Source: Phytophthora sp. 'mugwort'
Taxonomy: Eukaryota > Oomycota > Peronosporomycetes > Peronosporales > Peronosporaceae
Length of the DNA stretch: 64,000 nucleotides
Assembly (NCBI GenBank): GCA_033558025.1
Contig: JAUCEF010000006.1
Location: forward strand, 5,146,001-5,210,000
Direction of reading: 5' to 3'
Part shown: one piece after another, positions 18,848-30,135 of the stretch
Numbering within the stretch: position 1 is the stretch's first letter
How the letters are laid out: every line of letters begins with the position of its first letter
The notes under the pieces: generated by a model
Told to the model about the DNA's origin: nothing
What the model saw: the letters and a program-made list of their open reading frames with translations, nothing else
Databases searched by the model: none
Translations under genes and position numbers: made by a program

Positions 18848-19245
18848 TGTAACGGGGTTACACGAAGGTAACACGAGTGTAGCCTTGCTACGTGTCACCT
18901 TGTAGTAAGTGGTACGTGGTACCACCTGGATTAACAGGATTTCAGTACGTGGCCACAGGGCCACTCGATATGCATTTGACTAGGTTTAACTATGATAGAT
19001 AGTTAGAGTCATACATTTACACCACAGGCGGCTTTGCCGCAGATAAGCAACATATAGCAGATCAATTTTAGCATCAAAGAGAGTATTGCCCTAGGTTTAG
19101 GAATACTAACTCTTTGAGTCTCTAGTGGTACTACTAGAGCGATTCTAAGCCTCTGTGGAGACCTTAGGGGCTAGGATAACCACAGATAAGAGTCGGGGAG
19201 TCATACGTCTTCCTCTGACGCACTACGCTACGCAGCCCCGCTGCA
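18848..19245 (+). repeat. LTR of the deleted gypsy element (3' LTR)
   Basis: A 398-bp block starts TGTAACGGGG and ends CGCTGCA, with TG...CA termini. Its reverse complement closely matches 55693-56088 and, with two deletions, 48339-48677. It follows the gag remnant in the same orientation, so it is the 3' LTR. About 240 bp just upstream (18611-18847) are also shared with 56089-56330. No 5-bp target duplication can be assigned because the 5' end is lost. Confidence 0.8.
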
Positions 19246-20155
19246 CACCATCTCCACGTCTTGCAGATTGTATAAAGCACACAACAGAGAAAAACCTCCG
19301 AAATACCGGTATAACAGAGGCGGTACTCTTGGCTGTCGTCGCACAAAGTCCCAGGTCCGATAAATTCCGGTATGGGCCAGTTTCGTGTACCTGTACATAC
19401 AATAACACATTAGATTGGACCGAGAGTAACAACGAACATCGGCGCTCACCTGCGTGTCTCCGCGCTCTCGCAGAAGTTGAGGGGCTAATTGCACATGATG
19501 GTACACTGCAACCACCCGTAGAGGTTGAGGCTGCGCTGGCGGACCCATGGCGCCAGCGTCCACGTGTCCGCCGTCGTCGCCGAGCGAATCAGGTCCTTGA
19601 AGTCCGGTTCCTGCTTCCTCACATGCTGGATAAAGTTGCTGAACCCGGTCTTCGGGACTGCTGGCGCGCCGTCGAGTAATGACAACGGTAGAGCCAGATG
19701 ACGGGCTCGTCCTGCTCGTCCATGACGGGCTTGAAAAAAAAGCTAGTGGCTTATTGGTTCGTGAACATTGGGAAATGGAGAAGTGACTGTTGTGAGATTG
19801 GAAAACGCACACGCTCAACGAGTAACGCAGACCACTCGTCCTAATGAGTGGAAAGCGTGAGATTGTGTCGCAATGCATAATGCAGTTAGCACATTGAAAT
19901 ACATAATTTATTGGTTCAAAAACTTTCCGCACTCAATTTTGAGCACAATGCATTTCTGCCCACATGGCCGATTATTACGATAGGTACGTTGAATTCTCTG
20001 TTTCACTAGTGTTTTTGCAGTTTAGAATCGTGTAACAGTCTCTTCGGGCCATGACCTTGTACGACTAGTGAGTAGTCTGGGTGATCAATTTGCGCTGAAA
20101 CAAAATCAAGGAGCTATCGCATAAAAACAAAAACCCAAATTAGACCTCGATGAGA
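19246..20155. other. Intergenic region, 0.9 kb, possible gene fragment
   Basis: No complete gene. On the minus strand, 19485-19685 reads SLLDGAPAVPKTGFSNFIQH and KQEPDFKDLIRSATTAD in an open frame that looks more protein-like than random sequence, but I do not recognise it and it lacks flanking coding sequence. It may be a host-gene scrap brought in with the adjacent LTR element. Confidence 0.3.
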
Positions 20156-23104
20156 TCAGAAATTCCGTACGACCTTTCGTACCTTGGGAAGCCGCTCCAG
20201 AAGTTCTTGTCGACGAGTGTTATACGCGCGCTCCTGCCGAATTAAATGGCGATACCGCTCTAAGTTGTGGATCCCCTTGTCGCGTCCTAGGAGCTCGCCG
20301 TCCTCGTAAATAGCATTTAATCCACCAACTTCTTGCTCACCCGGTATGTCTTCAAATAGCTCACAGGCATGCTGCCACGATATGCGCGGAGTACCAGTAG
20401 CCGAGCCTTCTCCGTCTTCAACCTCGTCTTCACTCTCGCTGTCAGAAAGACGCGGAACATCTTCTGCTCGCTCTGCTAGATGAGGCACCGTCGTAGTCAC
20501 TACATTCCATACGTTTCCGAAGATCGATTGATCGGTTGAAGCTATGGAAGATTCTGTCGCGCAAGGGAATATTGGCTCCACTTGCTTTCTGTCGGTAAAA
20601 CTGATAAATACGTCGGACAAGTAGAGGTTTGCTCCATCTTGCGGCCCCATGACGGACTGAAGTCCGATCTGCGAGCTCTGCCAAGCTAAAAAGCTTATGG
20701 GAGGTGTACGAAATACACGTCGCGGCCGTAGTGTATAGCTTGGTTCATTCTCGCGTGGTCTTTGCAACTCCATTAGCGGTCGCACGCTAGCCTGCGGATG
20801 CAAGAATACATCGGAAGGCAACATTTCTAGCAGCGAAGACATGCCGGCAGCTAAGGATTGCTCGCTACCAGAAGTGGAGCGACGATTCGTCTTTGAATCT
20901 GCAGATCGACATAGTAACGAGGCGACTACGCCACACTCGCTTTCTGCACCCTGACGAAGTACACGAGCACGTTCCAGCGGCACATACGTCGCAAGTGCTG
21001 GCAGTGGCACAAGCTCGTGTCCCATCAAAAGTGCTTCGTCACGAGGCTTGAGCTCCATGAACGTGAATGAGTTAAACTTGAGCTCCCAATCTGCTGGCAC
21101 GTAAATACTCTCGCGTCGTTTTTGTGCGGTGCTCTCTTCAACCATCGGGAAGCTGGACAAGTAATATAGGCATTGGTTACTGTTCGCATTCGATACAGAC
21201 CCAACGTTTTCTTGATCTGGGGTTTGCACCATGGCGCTGTGTGTCAGTTTGTTGGCCGCATCGCCACCATCAGCTTGAACACTCCACTGCCAATCTAAAA
21301 CAACCTTTTCGCGGACTTGCGCCCGAGTGTTGGATCCACCAAGCCATGCTCGAATACGATTGAGTCGCTTTTGGGCTCGAAGGCGCAGAATACATGTTGA
21401 TACGGCACGAACAAGACGACGGAGTACACGCTGACGCCGTGTCCACAAATCGTTTTTGAACGGCTTGAAGTCCGGCGTGTAAACTGGTTTGAAATGTGCG
21501 GGGAGCACCGATGTCTTGAGCTCACCAAGCCAAAGAGGTTGATTGTTGTCACTCTTTTGATGTATGTGATCGGAGTTGATCGGCGGCTCGTAACGCACAT
21601 TGACGAACATTTTGCGAAGCTGCTCCCGTTGAAGACTATTCAGCGCTTGAGAATTTGATTCTCGGAGTTTTGTGAGATGCGCGATCTGTTCATGGGAAAG
21701 CAGCCTTTGACCAAGATGCACTTTGTGACTTTGAAACTCAAGTGCCTTCTCAGCCTCAGCCACCTCCCTCAATTCTTGTTGAAAGAACATGTCTTTGACT
21801 TGTCTGCTGACACGTACTCTCTCCAGATACTCTTTCTCTTCTCGCACAAGAGCTTGAATGCTTAGAGATGTAGCCTCTTCGTCTTCACCACCAGAAGTAT
21901 TTCCCGAACCCAGCTTAGCCTGTTCCTCTCGTTGCTGCTGCCGCAGCGAACGGTTCGCTGCGATGGCCTTCTTCAAGTCCTTGGGCTTGAGTTTGCCTGG
22001 TTCTTGGTTCAGCACAAAAATCACGCCTGCGACGGAGTTTAAGTCATGGGGGATTTCGATGCCCCGCACCTTCTCCAGTTTCTCTTGGTCGTCGACATCG
22101 TCAAGCTGAGGATCTTCCTGCACCTGCCTCTTTTTTCGTGGCTTCGTCTCACTTTTAGGCGTGTTGGCCTTACTTGCCTTTGCCTGCGCCTCTGGTCGAT
22201 GTCGTGGTTTCTCTTCTGGTGTCGAAGACTGTGACGAACTGAATTTTTGATGTTGAACCTCTATGGTCGAATTTGTTTTTTCGACGGCAGTGCTGGAGGA
22301 AGATCCGGTGAGGGTACAGACACGAGGGACGAAGCCCAGCTGAGATACATGTAGTTCCAGCTCCGCACTTGCCGTCGCATACAACAGCGGTCGAAACTCC
22401 AGTTCAATGCGCGCCTCTCCTCTGGGTGGAATGGTGCCTTTTAGTGGAAACACTGTGAACGCTGGATGCGGTTTCGTGACCCGTAACTCATACTCGAACT
22501 CAACAGGTACAGAACATGCAATGTCCACGTGTTTTCGAGCGCAAGTGCCGCGCGACATAACGCCAAAGTCCATCCGCGTTGGAAAAACTACTTCATTCAC
22601 CATCGGATATGCGTGCAATGGGATTAATGTGGCGCCACTACGTACCACGTCGGTGCTGGACCCGTAGGCCACCTCTTCACACCGCACTTGGATGCAGTCA
22701 TAGTAGTATTGAAATCCCGCCGGCGGCGAGAAGGAGACCAAAATCTCCTCACTGAGCCCCGCCGACACGAATGATGGTCGGTCTGTACTGGCAAACGTCG
22801 CTCGGAATCCCTTCTTCCCAGTCGGGAAAGTGTAGCGCAGTCGCACCGCTTTGGCGCTGTTATTGTGTACGCGGACACGCTGCTGGGCCGAGCGCTCGAG
22901 CTCAAAGCCGCCAAAGTGAACACTCGCAGGTTGGGTATACAACATCTCGTCCGTCGTAGTGGTCATCGGTCGGCGCACACGCGGCGATGTCACTGGCGAG
23001 ACCGACGCAGTGGACGGAGACGGCGGCGGCCCTGAAGGCGAAGCGAAGGCCACACTCTGCTCGGCACTAGGCGGTCGACCGACCTTCATCTCTACTCGCT
23101 TCAT
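20156..23104 (-). CDS. CFAP221: CFAP221/PCDP1-like cilia and flagella associated protein
   Basis: Single exon, 982 aa, ATG at 23104. The N-terminal third (about 55-275) has immunoglobulin-like ASH/MSP-type beta domains (SVHFGGFELERSAQQRVRVH, FRATFASTDRPSFVSAGLSE, LKGTIPPRGEARIELEFRPL). Next is a charged linker and the segment IEIPHDLNSVAGVIFVLNQE (about 346-365), which I recognise from PCDP1/CFAP221. Coiled-coil and basic IQ-like helices follow, and the C-terminal part contains WELKFNSFTFMELKPRDEAL. CFAP221 is a calmodulin-binding component of the C1d projection of the flagellar central apparatus, needed for normal motility. Oomycete zoospores are flagellate, which fits. It is divergent from the C2-DUSP gene (647 bp gap). 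Assignment is from memory of the family; the middle is poorly conserved. Confidence 0.75.
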   Translation of the reverse strand: MKRVEMKVGRPPSAEQSVAFASPSGPPPSPSTASVSPVTSPRVRRPMTTTTDEMLYTQPASVHFGGFELERSAQQRVRVHNNSAKAVRLRYTFPTGKKGFRATFASTDRPSFVSAGLSEEILVSFSPPAGFQYYYDCIQVRCEEVAYGSSTDVVRSGATLIPLHAYPMVNEVVFPTRMDFGVMSRGTCARKHVDIACSVPVEFEYELRVTKPHPAFTVFPLKGTIPPRGEARIELEFRPLLYATASAELELHVSQLGFVPRVCTLTGSSSSTAVEKTNSTIEVQHQKFSSSQSSTPEEKPRHRPEAQAKASKANTPKSETKPRKKRQVQEDPQLDDVDDQEKLEKVRGIEIPHDLNSVAGVIFVLNQEPGKLKPKDLKKAIAANRSLRQQQREEQAKLGSGNTSGGEDEEATSLSIQALVREEKEYLERVRVSRQVKDMFFQQELREVAEAEKALEFQSHKVHLGQRLLSHEQIAHLTKLRESNSQALNSLQREQLRKMFVNVRYEPPINSDHIHQKSDNNQPLWLGELKTSVLPAHFKPVYTPDFKPFKNDLWTRRQRVLRRLVRAVSTCILRLRAQKRLNRIRAWLGGSNTRAQVREKVVLDWQWSVQADGGDAANKLTHSAMVQTPDQENVGSVSNANSNQCLYYLSSFPMVEESTAQKRRESIYVPADWELKFNSFTFMELKPRDEALLMGHELVPLPALATYVPLERARVLRQGAESECGVVASLLCRSADSKTNRRSTSGSEQSLAAGMSSLLEMLPSDVFLHPQASVRPLMELQRPRENEPSYTLRPRRVFRTPPISFLAWQSSQIGLQSVMGPQDGANLYLSDVFISFTDRKQVEPIFPCATESSIASTDQSIFGNVWNVVTTTVPHLAERAEDVPRLSDSESEDEVEDGEGSATGTPRISWQHACELFEDIPGEQEVGGLNAIYEDGELLGRDKGIHNLERYRHLIRQERAYNTRRQELLERLPKVRKVVRNF

Positions 23105-23751
23105 GGTCGGTGGCTCTTGCGATCCGCCTGCAGCAATGACATCGCTTCAAAGATTGCGACGGATCAACATCGACGGATCTATTTTTAGTGTCGACATATT
23201 GGCTCATGAGCCCAGTCTTGTCTTGATAAAGTTCGGTTTAATTAATCTCTGCTGCTGCACGCGTGGTGAGATCGGCGTGTACCATCGTCTGCTCGAGGTG
23301 CGGCACGTCACTGACGTCGTCAGCGATTATAAGACAAAGTTGTGGAAGGGTGGTCGCGGTTCATGCGCTGCCACGGTCCCCGCCTGGTTTTCAGCAACAA
23401 GCGAACCCACGGTGAATCAAAATCCAAGTGAACCCGGCCTTTCTCCAGTAGGTGCAGGTCACTGAAAACACATAAATCGGTAAGTACAATGTTTGTTCGG
23501 GGAAATCTATCATGCTACTTGTATTTCAGTGCACCTGCGTCATCTGATTAATTCTATTTATACATGCTACTTCAATTAGAGTCGGACGTAACATTCTCTG
23601 CCCACAGTCACTTCATCGCCATCACAATACAACGCGCTGTCGCGGTGTGCTTGTCGCTTGCTGCGCGTGTGTGTGCACTTGCTCTCCTGCCGTGTGGTCC
23701 GACCCCTGCTGCCAGTTCTCTCTCACTGAGTGAGCGCTTAGCAGCAGCGCC
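23105..23751. promoter_or_regulatory. Divergent intergenic region between CFAP221-like and C2-DUSP genes
   Basis: The 647-bp gap must carry both promoters. The plus strand has an open frame through most of it (from 22959), but this is the shadow of the CFAP221 coding strand plus unconserved sequence. No clear initiator match was seen. Confidence 0.35.
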
Positions 23752-25019
23752 ATGATGTCCACGACGGCGTCCGACCGCTTCGGCGCCATGGAGCTGACCC
23801 CGCGCCACGACCAGCCGCTGCTGGTGCCCGGCTCGGCCGCGCTGGACGCCATGGCGGCCCCATGCGTCGTGTCGGTTCGCGTCGTGTCCGCCATTGATCT
23901 GCGGCCTATGCACAAGGGCATCACCAGCAATCCCATGGTGGAAGTCTCGCTCGTGCACGACGACGGCTCGCACCAGTTCCAGCGTAGCGCTGGCTGGGAT
24001 ATGGGCAACGACCTCAAGGCGCCGCCCGGGCTGCATCCGCATACCCACAGAAATAGCACGTCGTCGCTACCTGCGGGCGGCCACCAGCACGGGGTGGCCA
24101 CGAAGCCCTTCAAGTCCAGAGTCATCAAGAGCTCGCTCAACCCCATGTGGAAATTTGACGTTGACTTTGGAGACGTTGACACCGACCGGGTCGTGGGCGT
24201 GCTGTTCACGGTGCGTCACGTCGAAAAGTTCGGCATCGTCAAGAAGGACATGGGACAGCTGATGTTGTCGCTGAAAGATATTTGGGAGCTCAAGATGGTG
24301 AGTGATTGATAGAAGCCAAGATTGGCAGAGGATTCTTGGGACTGACCCTGTCGAACTTGTGTGTGCGTCCTTTGTTACAGCAACCGCCACATGAGCAGGA
24401 ATTTCATCTGCAGCCGACGGAGGAGATGACCCGCCGAGAGGCCTTGGAAGGTCCGAGCAACCGCAAGCCCGGTAAGATGTTGGTGCGCTTTAACGGCTAT
24501 GGCGTGCCGTCCAGCTACACCGTCATGACTGACGGTCGCGTGTCCAACATGGTCAACACGCTTGTGACCCACGAGGACGAGTTCGGACGTAGCTCCAAGT
24601 CGCTTGTGGTACACGACATCCGCGCTGAGGTGCGCAAGCTGCAGAGTTTCCACCAGACGAAGCCCAAACCAGGCGAGACGTGGTTCGCTGTCAGCACGGA
24701 CTGGATCCGTGCCTGGCTACTCTTTGTGTCTAAGTACAAGGGAGAAGAGGTTCACAGTCCTGGCACCGTGGACAACATGCCACTCATTTCGGACGATCTG
24801 ATGGACGGCACGTTCCAGATCAAAACCGGCCTCGTTATCAAGAAGGACTTTCGGATGATCAACAAGAAGAGCTGGGACTACTACCAGAACGTATACGGCG
24901 GGGGGCCGGCGATCGAGGTGCAGATCCCCGCCGACTGCGCCCGTCCGGCGCAATGGCTTTCTGACCTCCGGCTGGACGCAGCTGGACGTGTAAATTCCAA
25001 CTACGTCGACTCCGATTGA
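23752..25019 (+). CDS. C2 domain plus DUSP domain protein, two exons
   Basis: The gene joins 23752-24297 and 24381-25019 (GT-AG intron of 83 bp, frame kept), giving 394 aa; a second ATG at 23755 is equally possible. Residues ~38-180 form a C2-like beta sandwich (CVVSVRVVSAIDLRPMHKGI, SSLNPMWKFDVDFGDVDTDR), a fold that often binds lipid or protein. Residues ~280-360 match a DUSP domain: WFAVSTDWIRAWLLFVSKYK, PGTVDNMPLI, DFRMINKKSWDYY and YGGGPAIEVQIP. DUSP domains usually accompany ubiquitin-specific protease catalytic domains, but none is present here, so a non-catalytic adaptor in ubiquitin signalling or membrane recruitment is inferred. It is convergent with the BSD gene, about 190 bp apart. 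Confidence 0.8.
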
Positions 25020-25210
25020 GATGTTTGCTCGAACCGCCGACTTTTTCCCTATTGAACCTGTTACCGGCGTGAACGTCTTCAGCAATCCGTTCACGTTCAG
25101 ATTAGTCCTTGTCATGTACGACAGCAATGCGCTCGTTTATTTAATCACACATGACATCACAAAAACGACAAGTACAAGCGGCTAGCTACACATTTAGTTT
25201 CTCTTCCATT

Positions 25211-26419
25211 CTACACGAGGATGGGGGCATGCTCTTCCTGCCTTTTGACCTTGATGGGGCTGCTTGTATCGGGGGTGTCTTCTGGTTCTTTAGCTTTGGT
25301 TTCACCGACCAACGTACTTTCCGGCTCCTCAGTTTCGTCAGCTTCGACTGGCGCCGCAGTTTCAGCGTCGTAAGCCTGAGTCGGGGGTATTAGCTGTAGG
25401 TGAATCTCCACAGCACGGGATGGGCGGCGCTTGACCAACTCTTTTTCGATTTCGCCGTCCACATCGAGCTCTAGGTCGCTCAAATCATCCTCGCTAGGCG
25501 CGGTCTTGTTGCTCTCCGAAGACGTAGATCGGCCAACAGGCAAAAATCCGCGGCGCGACTTGCCCGAGTTGGCAGATGATCGCTTCTTCTTGCCAAAAAG
25601 TCCACGTCTAAGCCTGGCCAAGGGGCCGGAAGGAGTGGATATCTGGTCTACCTCCGGCAAATAAGCTGGCAAACCTTCAGCCAGGCGGATTGCGTTGCAT
25701 CGCAGGAAAAAGTTGCGCCAGAAAATTTCCTCGGAGACCACGGCAGCGGGTACGGACTCCACTAGGGTCTCGCGCTTCTCGCGCAGGTTGGGATTGCTCA
25801 GCAGCAGCTCCCTCGCCACGTCTTTGAGCGTAACGTAGTCGAATACATACTCTTCTTCTCCGTGCGCAGGCTCCACGAACGTCCGTCGGTATATCGCGAG
25901 CTCTAGGATTTTTTCCTTCACTATGAGGTTCTCTCTCGTCTCGCCGTCTTTCGCGCGGACCTCCCATGGGAAAAGTGGCGACGGTTCCTTCTCCTCTTCT
26001 TCCTCGTCCGTCTTCTCAACCTGAGGCTTTTCCGGTTCCGAGTCGGCAACGGGTACCTCGGCCTCCGGCTCTGGCAGTTCGTCCAGATGCGACATGGGCG
26101 AGAGATCGTCCTCCGCTTTGGAGGTGGCGATGGTCTTAAGCTTCTGCGGCTTGTGGCCGCGACTCGTGCCGCGCGAGAGGATGGTGGCGATGCCGTGCGC
26201 CTTGTTGGCTACCGTCCCGACCACCATCTGCAGATCTGGCAACGAGATGTACACAAGAAATAAAAATACGTAAGCGGCTGCGTTGAGTTAGCAGCAACTG
26301 AGTTGCAGCGAGAGAGAGAGAGAGAGAGACGAAAGGGACGTACTAGCGGCGCTGTGACGCATGCCAATCTCGCTGGCCCGCACGGCTGACATGCCGATCT
26401 CGCTCATACGCGCCGCCAT
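25211..26419 (-). CDS. BSD-domain protein, two exons
   Basis: The gene joins 26419-26344 and 26235-25211 on the minus strand. The 108-bp intron is GT-AG, contains a CT-rich microsatellite, and joins in phase (a split Asn codon), giving 366 aa that start MAARMSEIGMSAVRASEIGM. An ATG inside the intron would also open the second exon, but the upstream exon is better supported because both splice sites and phase agree. Residues ~160-210 (DVARELLLSNPNLREKR, then EEIFWRNFFLRCNAIR) match the BSD domain with its conserved F-W pair. Flanking regions are acidic and Lys/Arg-rich. BSD domains occur in TFIIH p62, synapse-associated SYAP1-type and DOS2-like proteins; the layout here is closest to the SYAP/BSD-only group, with unknown exact function. 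Confidence 0.72.
26306..26329. repeat. (GA)n microsatellite in the BSD gene intron
   Basis: An uninterrupted GAGAGA run of about 20 bp lies inside the intron, CT-rich on the coding strand. It probably contributes to the polypyrimidine character of the intron and may vary in length between isolates. Confidence 0.8.
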
Positions 26420-26719
26420 CTTCTCCGTCTTCTTCTCGTAAGATGGAGACTGGCTTGGCGCTCGCTGGCGCTCGTGCAGACGACAAGCAACCAGATGGAA
26501 TACATGTACATGTACGAGACGCTGTGCGCGGTACGCTGCGTACCGTACCAACGATGGACAGTACCGTGCACACTCTTAATTCGGAAGATGCCTGATTAAA
26601 GTTTGAGTCAGTTAATCTCAAGTGTACCTATTGACGTGGGTGACAACGACCTTCGACGAAGACCCCTTCGACCGGTCTGGTTAACACTTTTTCTCCACCC
26701 AGCACTTGACCGATTTGAT

Positions 26720-27858
26720 ATGGCGCGCTTCCTGCAGGTTTTTGCTGCTTCGGCGACGCTCTGGTCGACAGTGCTATCTCTCGGAACGAGTACGTACATG
26801 TACATGACATTGATACTCGAGCGCTTCCACCTAACCTTCTCGCCGCAGACTATAACCACGATGGTAAGACGACGTACTGCTGGCATATCGACGAGCCCGC
26901 TTCCAACGCAAAACTGAGCGAGCTGGACCGCACACAGGAGTTCTCGGGCACCAACGGGTGCCCCATCGCCATGACGGTGTCTTTGGATACGACGACTGTC
27001 GAGGTGGACACGCCCGTGAACATCACGTGGACGGTCGACGCCGACTTCAGTGGTGCTAACCTCGTAAACATGACGCAGCTCGCCTACGGCCAGGACACCA
27101 GCGGCCATACGGCGCAGATCGTGCACTCAAACGTGCACTCGTGCGGTTACCAGTCCGGCTGCGACCCGTTCTACGACGGCAATCATCTCCAGGACAAGAC
27201 GTCCAACCAGATCGCCAACCTCACCGACAACGCGGCGGACTTTAAGGACTCCGTGCGATTTGACACCCCTGGGCCGTACACGGTGCTCGCACACATCATT
27301 ATGCCAGACACCAATTCATCGAAGCAATTCGCCTATGCTGTGTACGTCGAGCTCACGGTGGCGGAGGCAAAAGATGAAGAAACGACGCAAGCCCCGCTGG
27401 TGAGTACTCCAACCGGCGACAGCGGCGGTATCTCGCAAGCTGCCATCATTGGAATCATTGTGGGTGGCATTGTGGTGGTCGTGGCGCTTCTGGTGGTCGT
27501 CATTGTTGTGTGGCGCCGACAGGACAACAACAACAACGTTGACATGAGTAACTACAGCTACCCTCCACCGCCCCCGTATGATGCTGCATCGGAACTGTAC
27601 TCGTTAGGCCCGAAAGAGAACACATCTGAATCGGATGCAGGCACCGTCCGGGCTACGGGATCGTGGAGTGTACCAGTGAACAGTATCCCAGCCCGCAGCT
27701 TGGATGGAACGACCGGCTCAAACGGCTCGCGCGGTTCTCACCCAGCTTCACAGGGCTATGCTGGTAATGACAGGCACTCGTCTCACAGTATAGGCAATCG
27801 TCCTGTGGATACTGACACCCAGCGACCGCGTCGGGTGGAAAGCGACGTGGAGTTGTAG
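26720..27858 (+). CDS. Type I single-pass membrane protein, two exons, oomycete family of unknown function
   Basis: The gene joins 26720-26789 and 26849-27858 (59-bp GT-AG intron, phase kept), giving 359 aa. Exon 1 encodes the signal peptide (MARFLQVFAASATLWSTVLS). The ectodomain (about 25-205) has paired cysteines (YCWHID, NGCPIAM, HSCGYQSGCDPF) and an Ig-like beta pattern (TVEVDTPVNITWTVD ... GPYTVLAHIIM) with several N-glycosylation sequons. A transmembrane helix lies at about 221-247 (IIGIIVGGIVVVVALLVVVI). The cytosolic tail of about 110 aa is Pro/Ser/Tyr-rich with a PPPPPYD motif that could bind WW or SH3 domains. Surface sensing is inference. It is divergent from the BSD gene (300 bp between ATGs) and is the last apparently intact host gene before the transposon-rich half. 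Confidence 0.72.
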
Positions 27859-29189
27859 GGTATCGGGGGTCACATTGCCTTCAATCAAGCAGAAATCGCG
27901 CCGAATGCGGCTGGTAGTACGTTCTTGTGTATAATGCATGCCAATATGTATCGATCTATATGTGTGTGCTCTCCAAAAAAGTTTTTTAGGAGTTCTTTCA
28001 GGTTATAAAGATCGGAATCACTGGTATGACCTGCTTCTCTGATCCACAATGTGGATTCCACAAAACTATGGCCATCTTAATATTTTCATATAGAAAACTC
28101 TATATATGTAACTGTTGCTGCTGAATCGACTACGTTCCATCCAGTATGCGGGCTGGGAGGCTGCTCGCTGTCACGATCCTGCAAGCTGTATCCGATAAAT
28201 GTATTCAGTCTAATTTTATGAAATCTACAGTACTTTTGGTAACTATTGTTGTCTTTTTCAGACCATGAGACTTGTGAACTGCCGCTCACTGAGAATTTGT
28301 ATATTCTCGGCTGCACACTTCGTCTCCCAAGGTTCCATGTGACCCCGTCACACCTATAGAGCCGTTGAGACCTCCATTGGAAAGTAAGATTTCGAGATGG
28401 TTCGCTTTCCAGTTTTCACAAGTCGTTTCGACCAATCAGGTCCCATTGCAAAAGCTGGTTTCCAGCGGTGATGCGCCGTATATTATCAACGCGGACGACT
28501 CTGATACGCCTTTTCCGCCGGTACATGTTGTCTGGGCCAGCGGAAAAGCGCAGGCGCAAACACGGTGGCTCTACAGCCGGGAACGCGCAGCCAAAGCCTG
28601 ATAGAGAGAGAGAGACTATCAAACTCCACTGAGAAGAATCCACCTTCGACTCATGTGCGTGTTTAGTATCAACATCATTCCATGGATATACCTGGACTGT
28701 CATAATATCTTGTTGCGTACAAGCGATTTTCGTAGGCTCTTTCGTTTGCGTCGAGTTCCCTTCGAGACTGTTACAAACAATATCGTCGGAGGACGAGCTT
28801 TGTAAATATTCCACTCAGCATCCGAACGCTACCGGCCTTCTCCAGGTTTTGCCTGAGAAGAATGTTACTTGCATGTTGCAAAGAGCGGAACCAGCTGGAA
28901 GCAACTATTCGAATGGCACTGGGAACGCTGCCACAGTTTTCAGCGATGTCATTCGCCTTTTTGGACCCGACTATCTTATAAAACCCGAATCAATGCGACA
29001 TAAAGGCACTGCCGGAGGAGAATGCCACCCGTGGTTTCCCTGGTATGACAGACCGCTTAGAATGTGTATTGGACTTGGGAAAACTGTCCGACAGCAACTT
29101 GATCGTTCTAGATCGCTCGCCGCTCCTCACTGAGTTAGTTAACGAAGTGAAGCTAATAGTTGGCTTTTAAGTGAAAGGACCAGTTATTT
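27859..29189. other. Degenerate non-coding stretch
   Basis: Sequence with broken frames on both strands. On plus, 28365-28601 reads SSGDAPYIINADDSDTPFPP and 28849-29133 is an open but unrecognised frame; from 29068 another frame reads LSDSNLIVLDRSPLLTELVN. These look like decayed transposon coding sequence belonging to the pol remnant that follows, but I cannot name a domain. Confidence 0.35.
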
Positions 29190-30135
29190 TACAACCATGC
29201 CTACTACCTTACGGACGATATCTCCCCTGCTTGGGCAATTTTCCAGGAGTATCAGTATCCAATTATCAGAAAGCGCAAGTTCTTTGATGCAATGGAAGAG
29301 AGAACCCGAAAAGATGTTGAATGTGCTTTATATATATGGAGTACTACTACGAGCGACTTCGGAATGTCGCGCTTCCCGGCAAGCTGTGGAGACCGCCACC
29401 AACGGGTAACGTTATCATTTGCACGCGAAGCTTCATCCACATTCCTCAATAACGGCCTGCTGTATGCCCCCGGAGGATACACGCCGTGCCGTGGGACCTT
29501 GTGATGAGAGCTTGAAGTGTTGCATCCTCTATGGTGCACATGATACGACGCTTAGTTATTTCGCCAACATGGGCAGCCCGAGTCGATTGTTTCGGATGGA
29601 TATCCCATTTTCACCGGTTTTTTTTGGCATCGTAATGCCAGGCAATCAGCTGGGCATGTCCGCGATGGATCATCCACAGACCGATGGTCAGACAGAACGC
29701 GTTATTCGCGTTACGGTGGATATCCTCCTAGTATTTGATCCAAAAGGCGTAAGAGTTGGAGCACTGTGCTTCTCGCATCGGGTTCGTATTGAGCAATACT
29801 GCCACGCCTCCACAAACTTTGCTTCGTTCTACGTGTACCATATCGTCCGCCAGGGCGTCCCGTAGACGCTATCACTCCGTCGTTCAGGGCATAATGAGGG
29901 AGAAATAGCCGACTGGCTTGCAGATACCAACTCTCTAGCTATTTGTAAACAGGTTCACAAGTTTCTGCCAACGTATCTGAATGCCTTACGGTATGTACGT
30001 GACGCTATGTCTAGCAGCAACGTCAAGCAATAGAAGCAAGCAGACGTAAATGTTGAAACTATTGCAGTCGGTGACCGGGTTTATTTAACCCATCAACAAC
30101 GCTACTATCTTTGTCAACACGTAAAAGGAGGGAAA
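29190..30135 (+). pseudogene. Ty3/gypsy pol remnant (RNase H end to integrase)
   Basis: Pieces in several frames follow the normal pol order: a weak zinc-binding spacer (CCMPPEDTRRAVGPCDE then LKCCILYGAHDTTLS), the integrase core end with MDHPQTDGQTERVIRVTVDI (29668 onward), and a C-terminal piece with NALRYVRDAMSSSNVKQ and VGDRVYLTHQQRYY. The HPQTDGQTERV box is the hallmark integrase segment. Multiple stops and frameshifts show it is dead. No LTR pair was recognised around it. Confidence 0.7.

Noticed and set aside
19228..19932. 234-codon minus-strand open frame
   Set aside because: Composition and lack of any domain suggest a chance frame; only a small part in another frame looks protein-like, and that is noted as uncertain.
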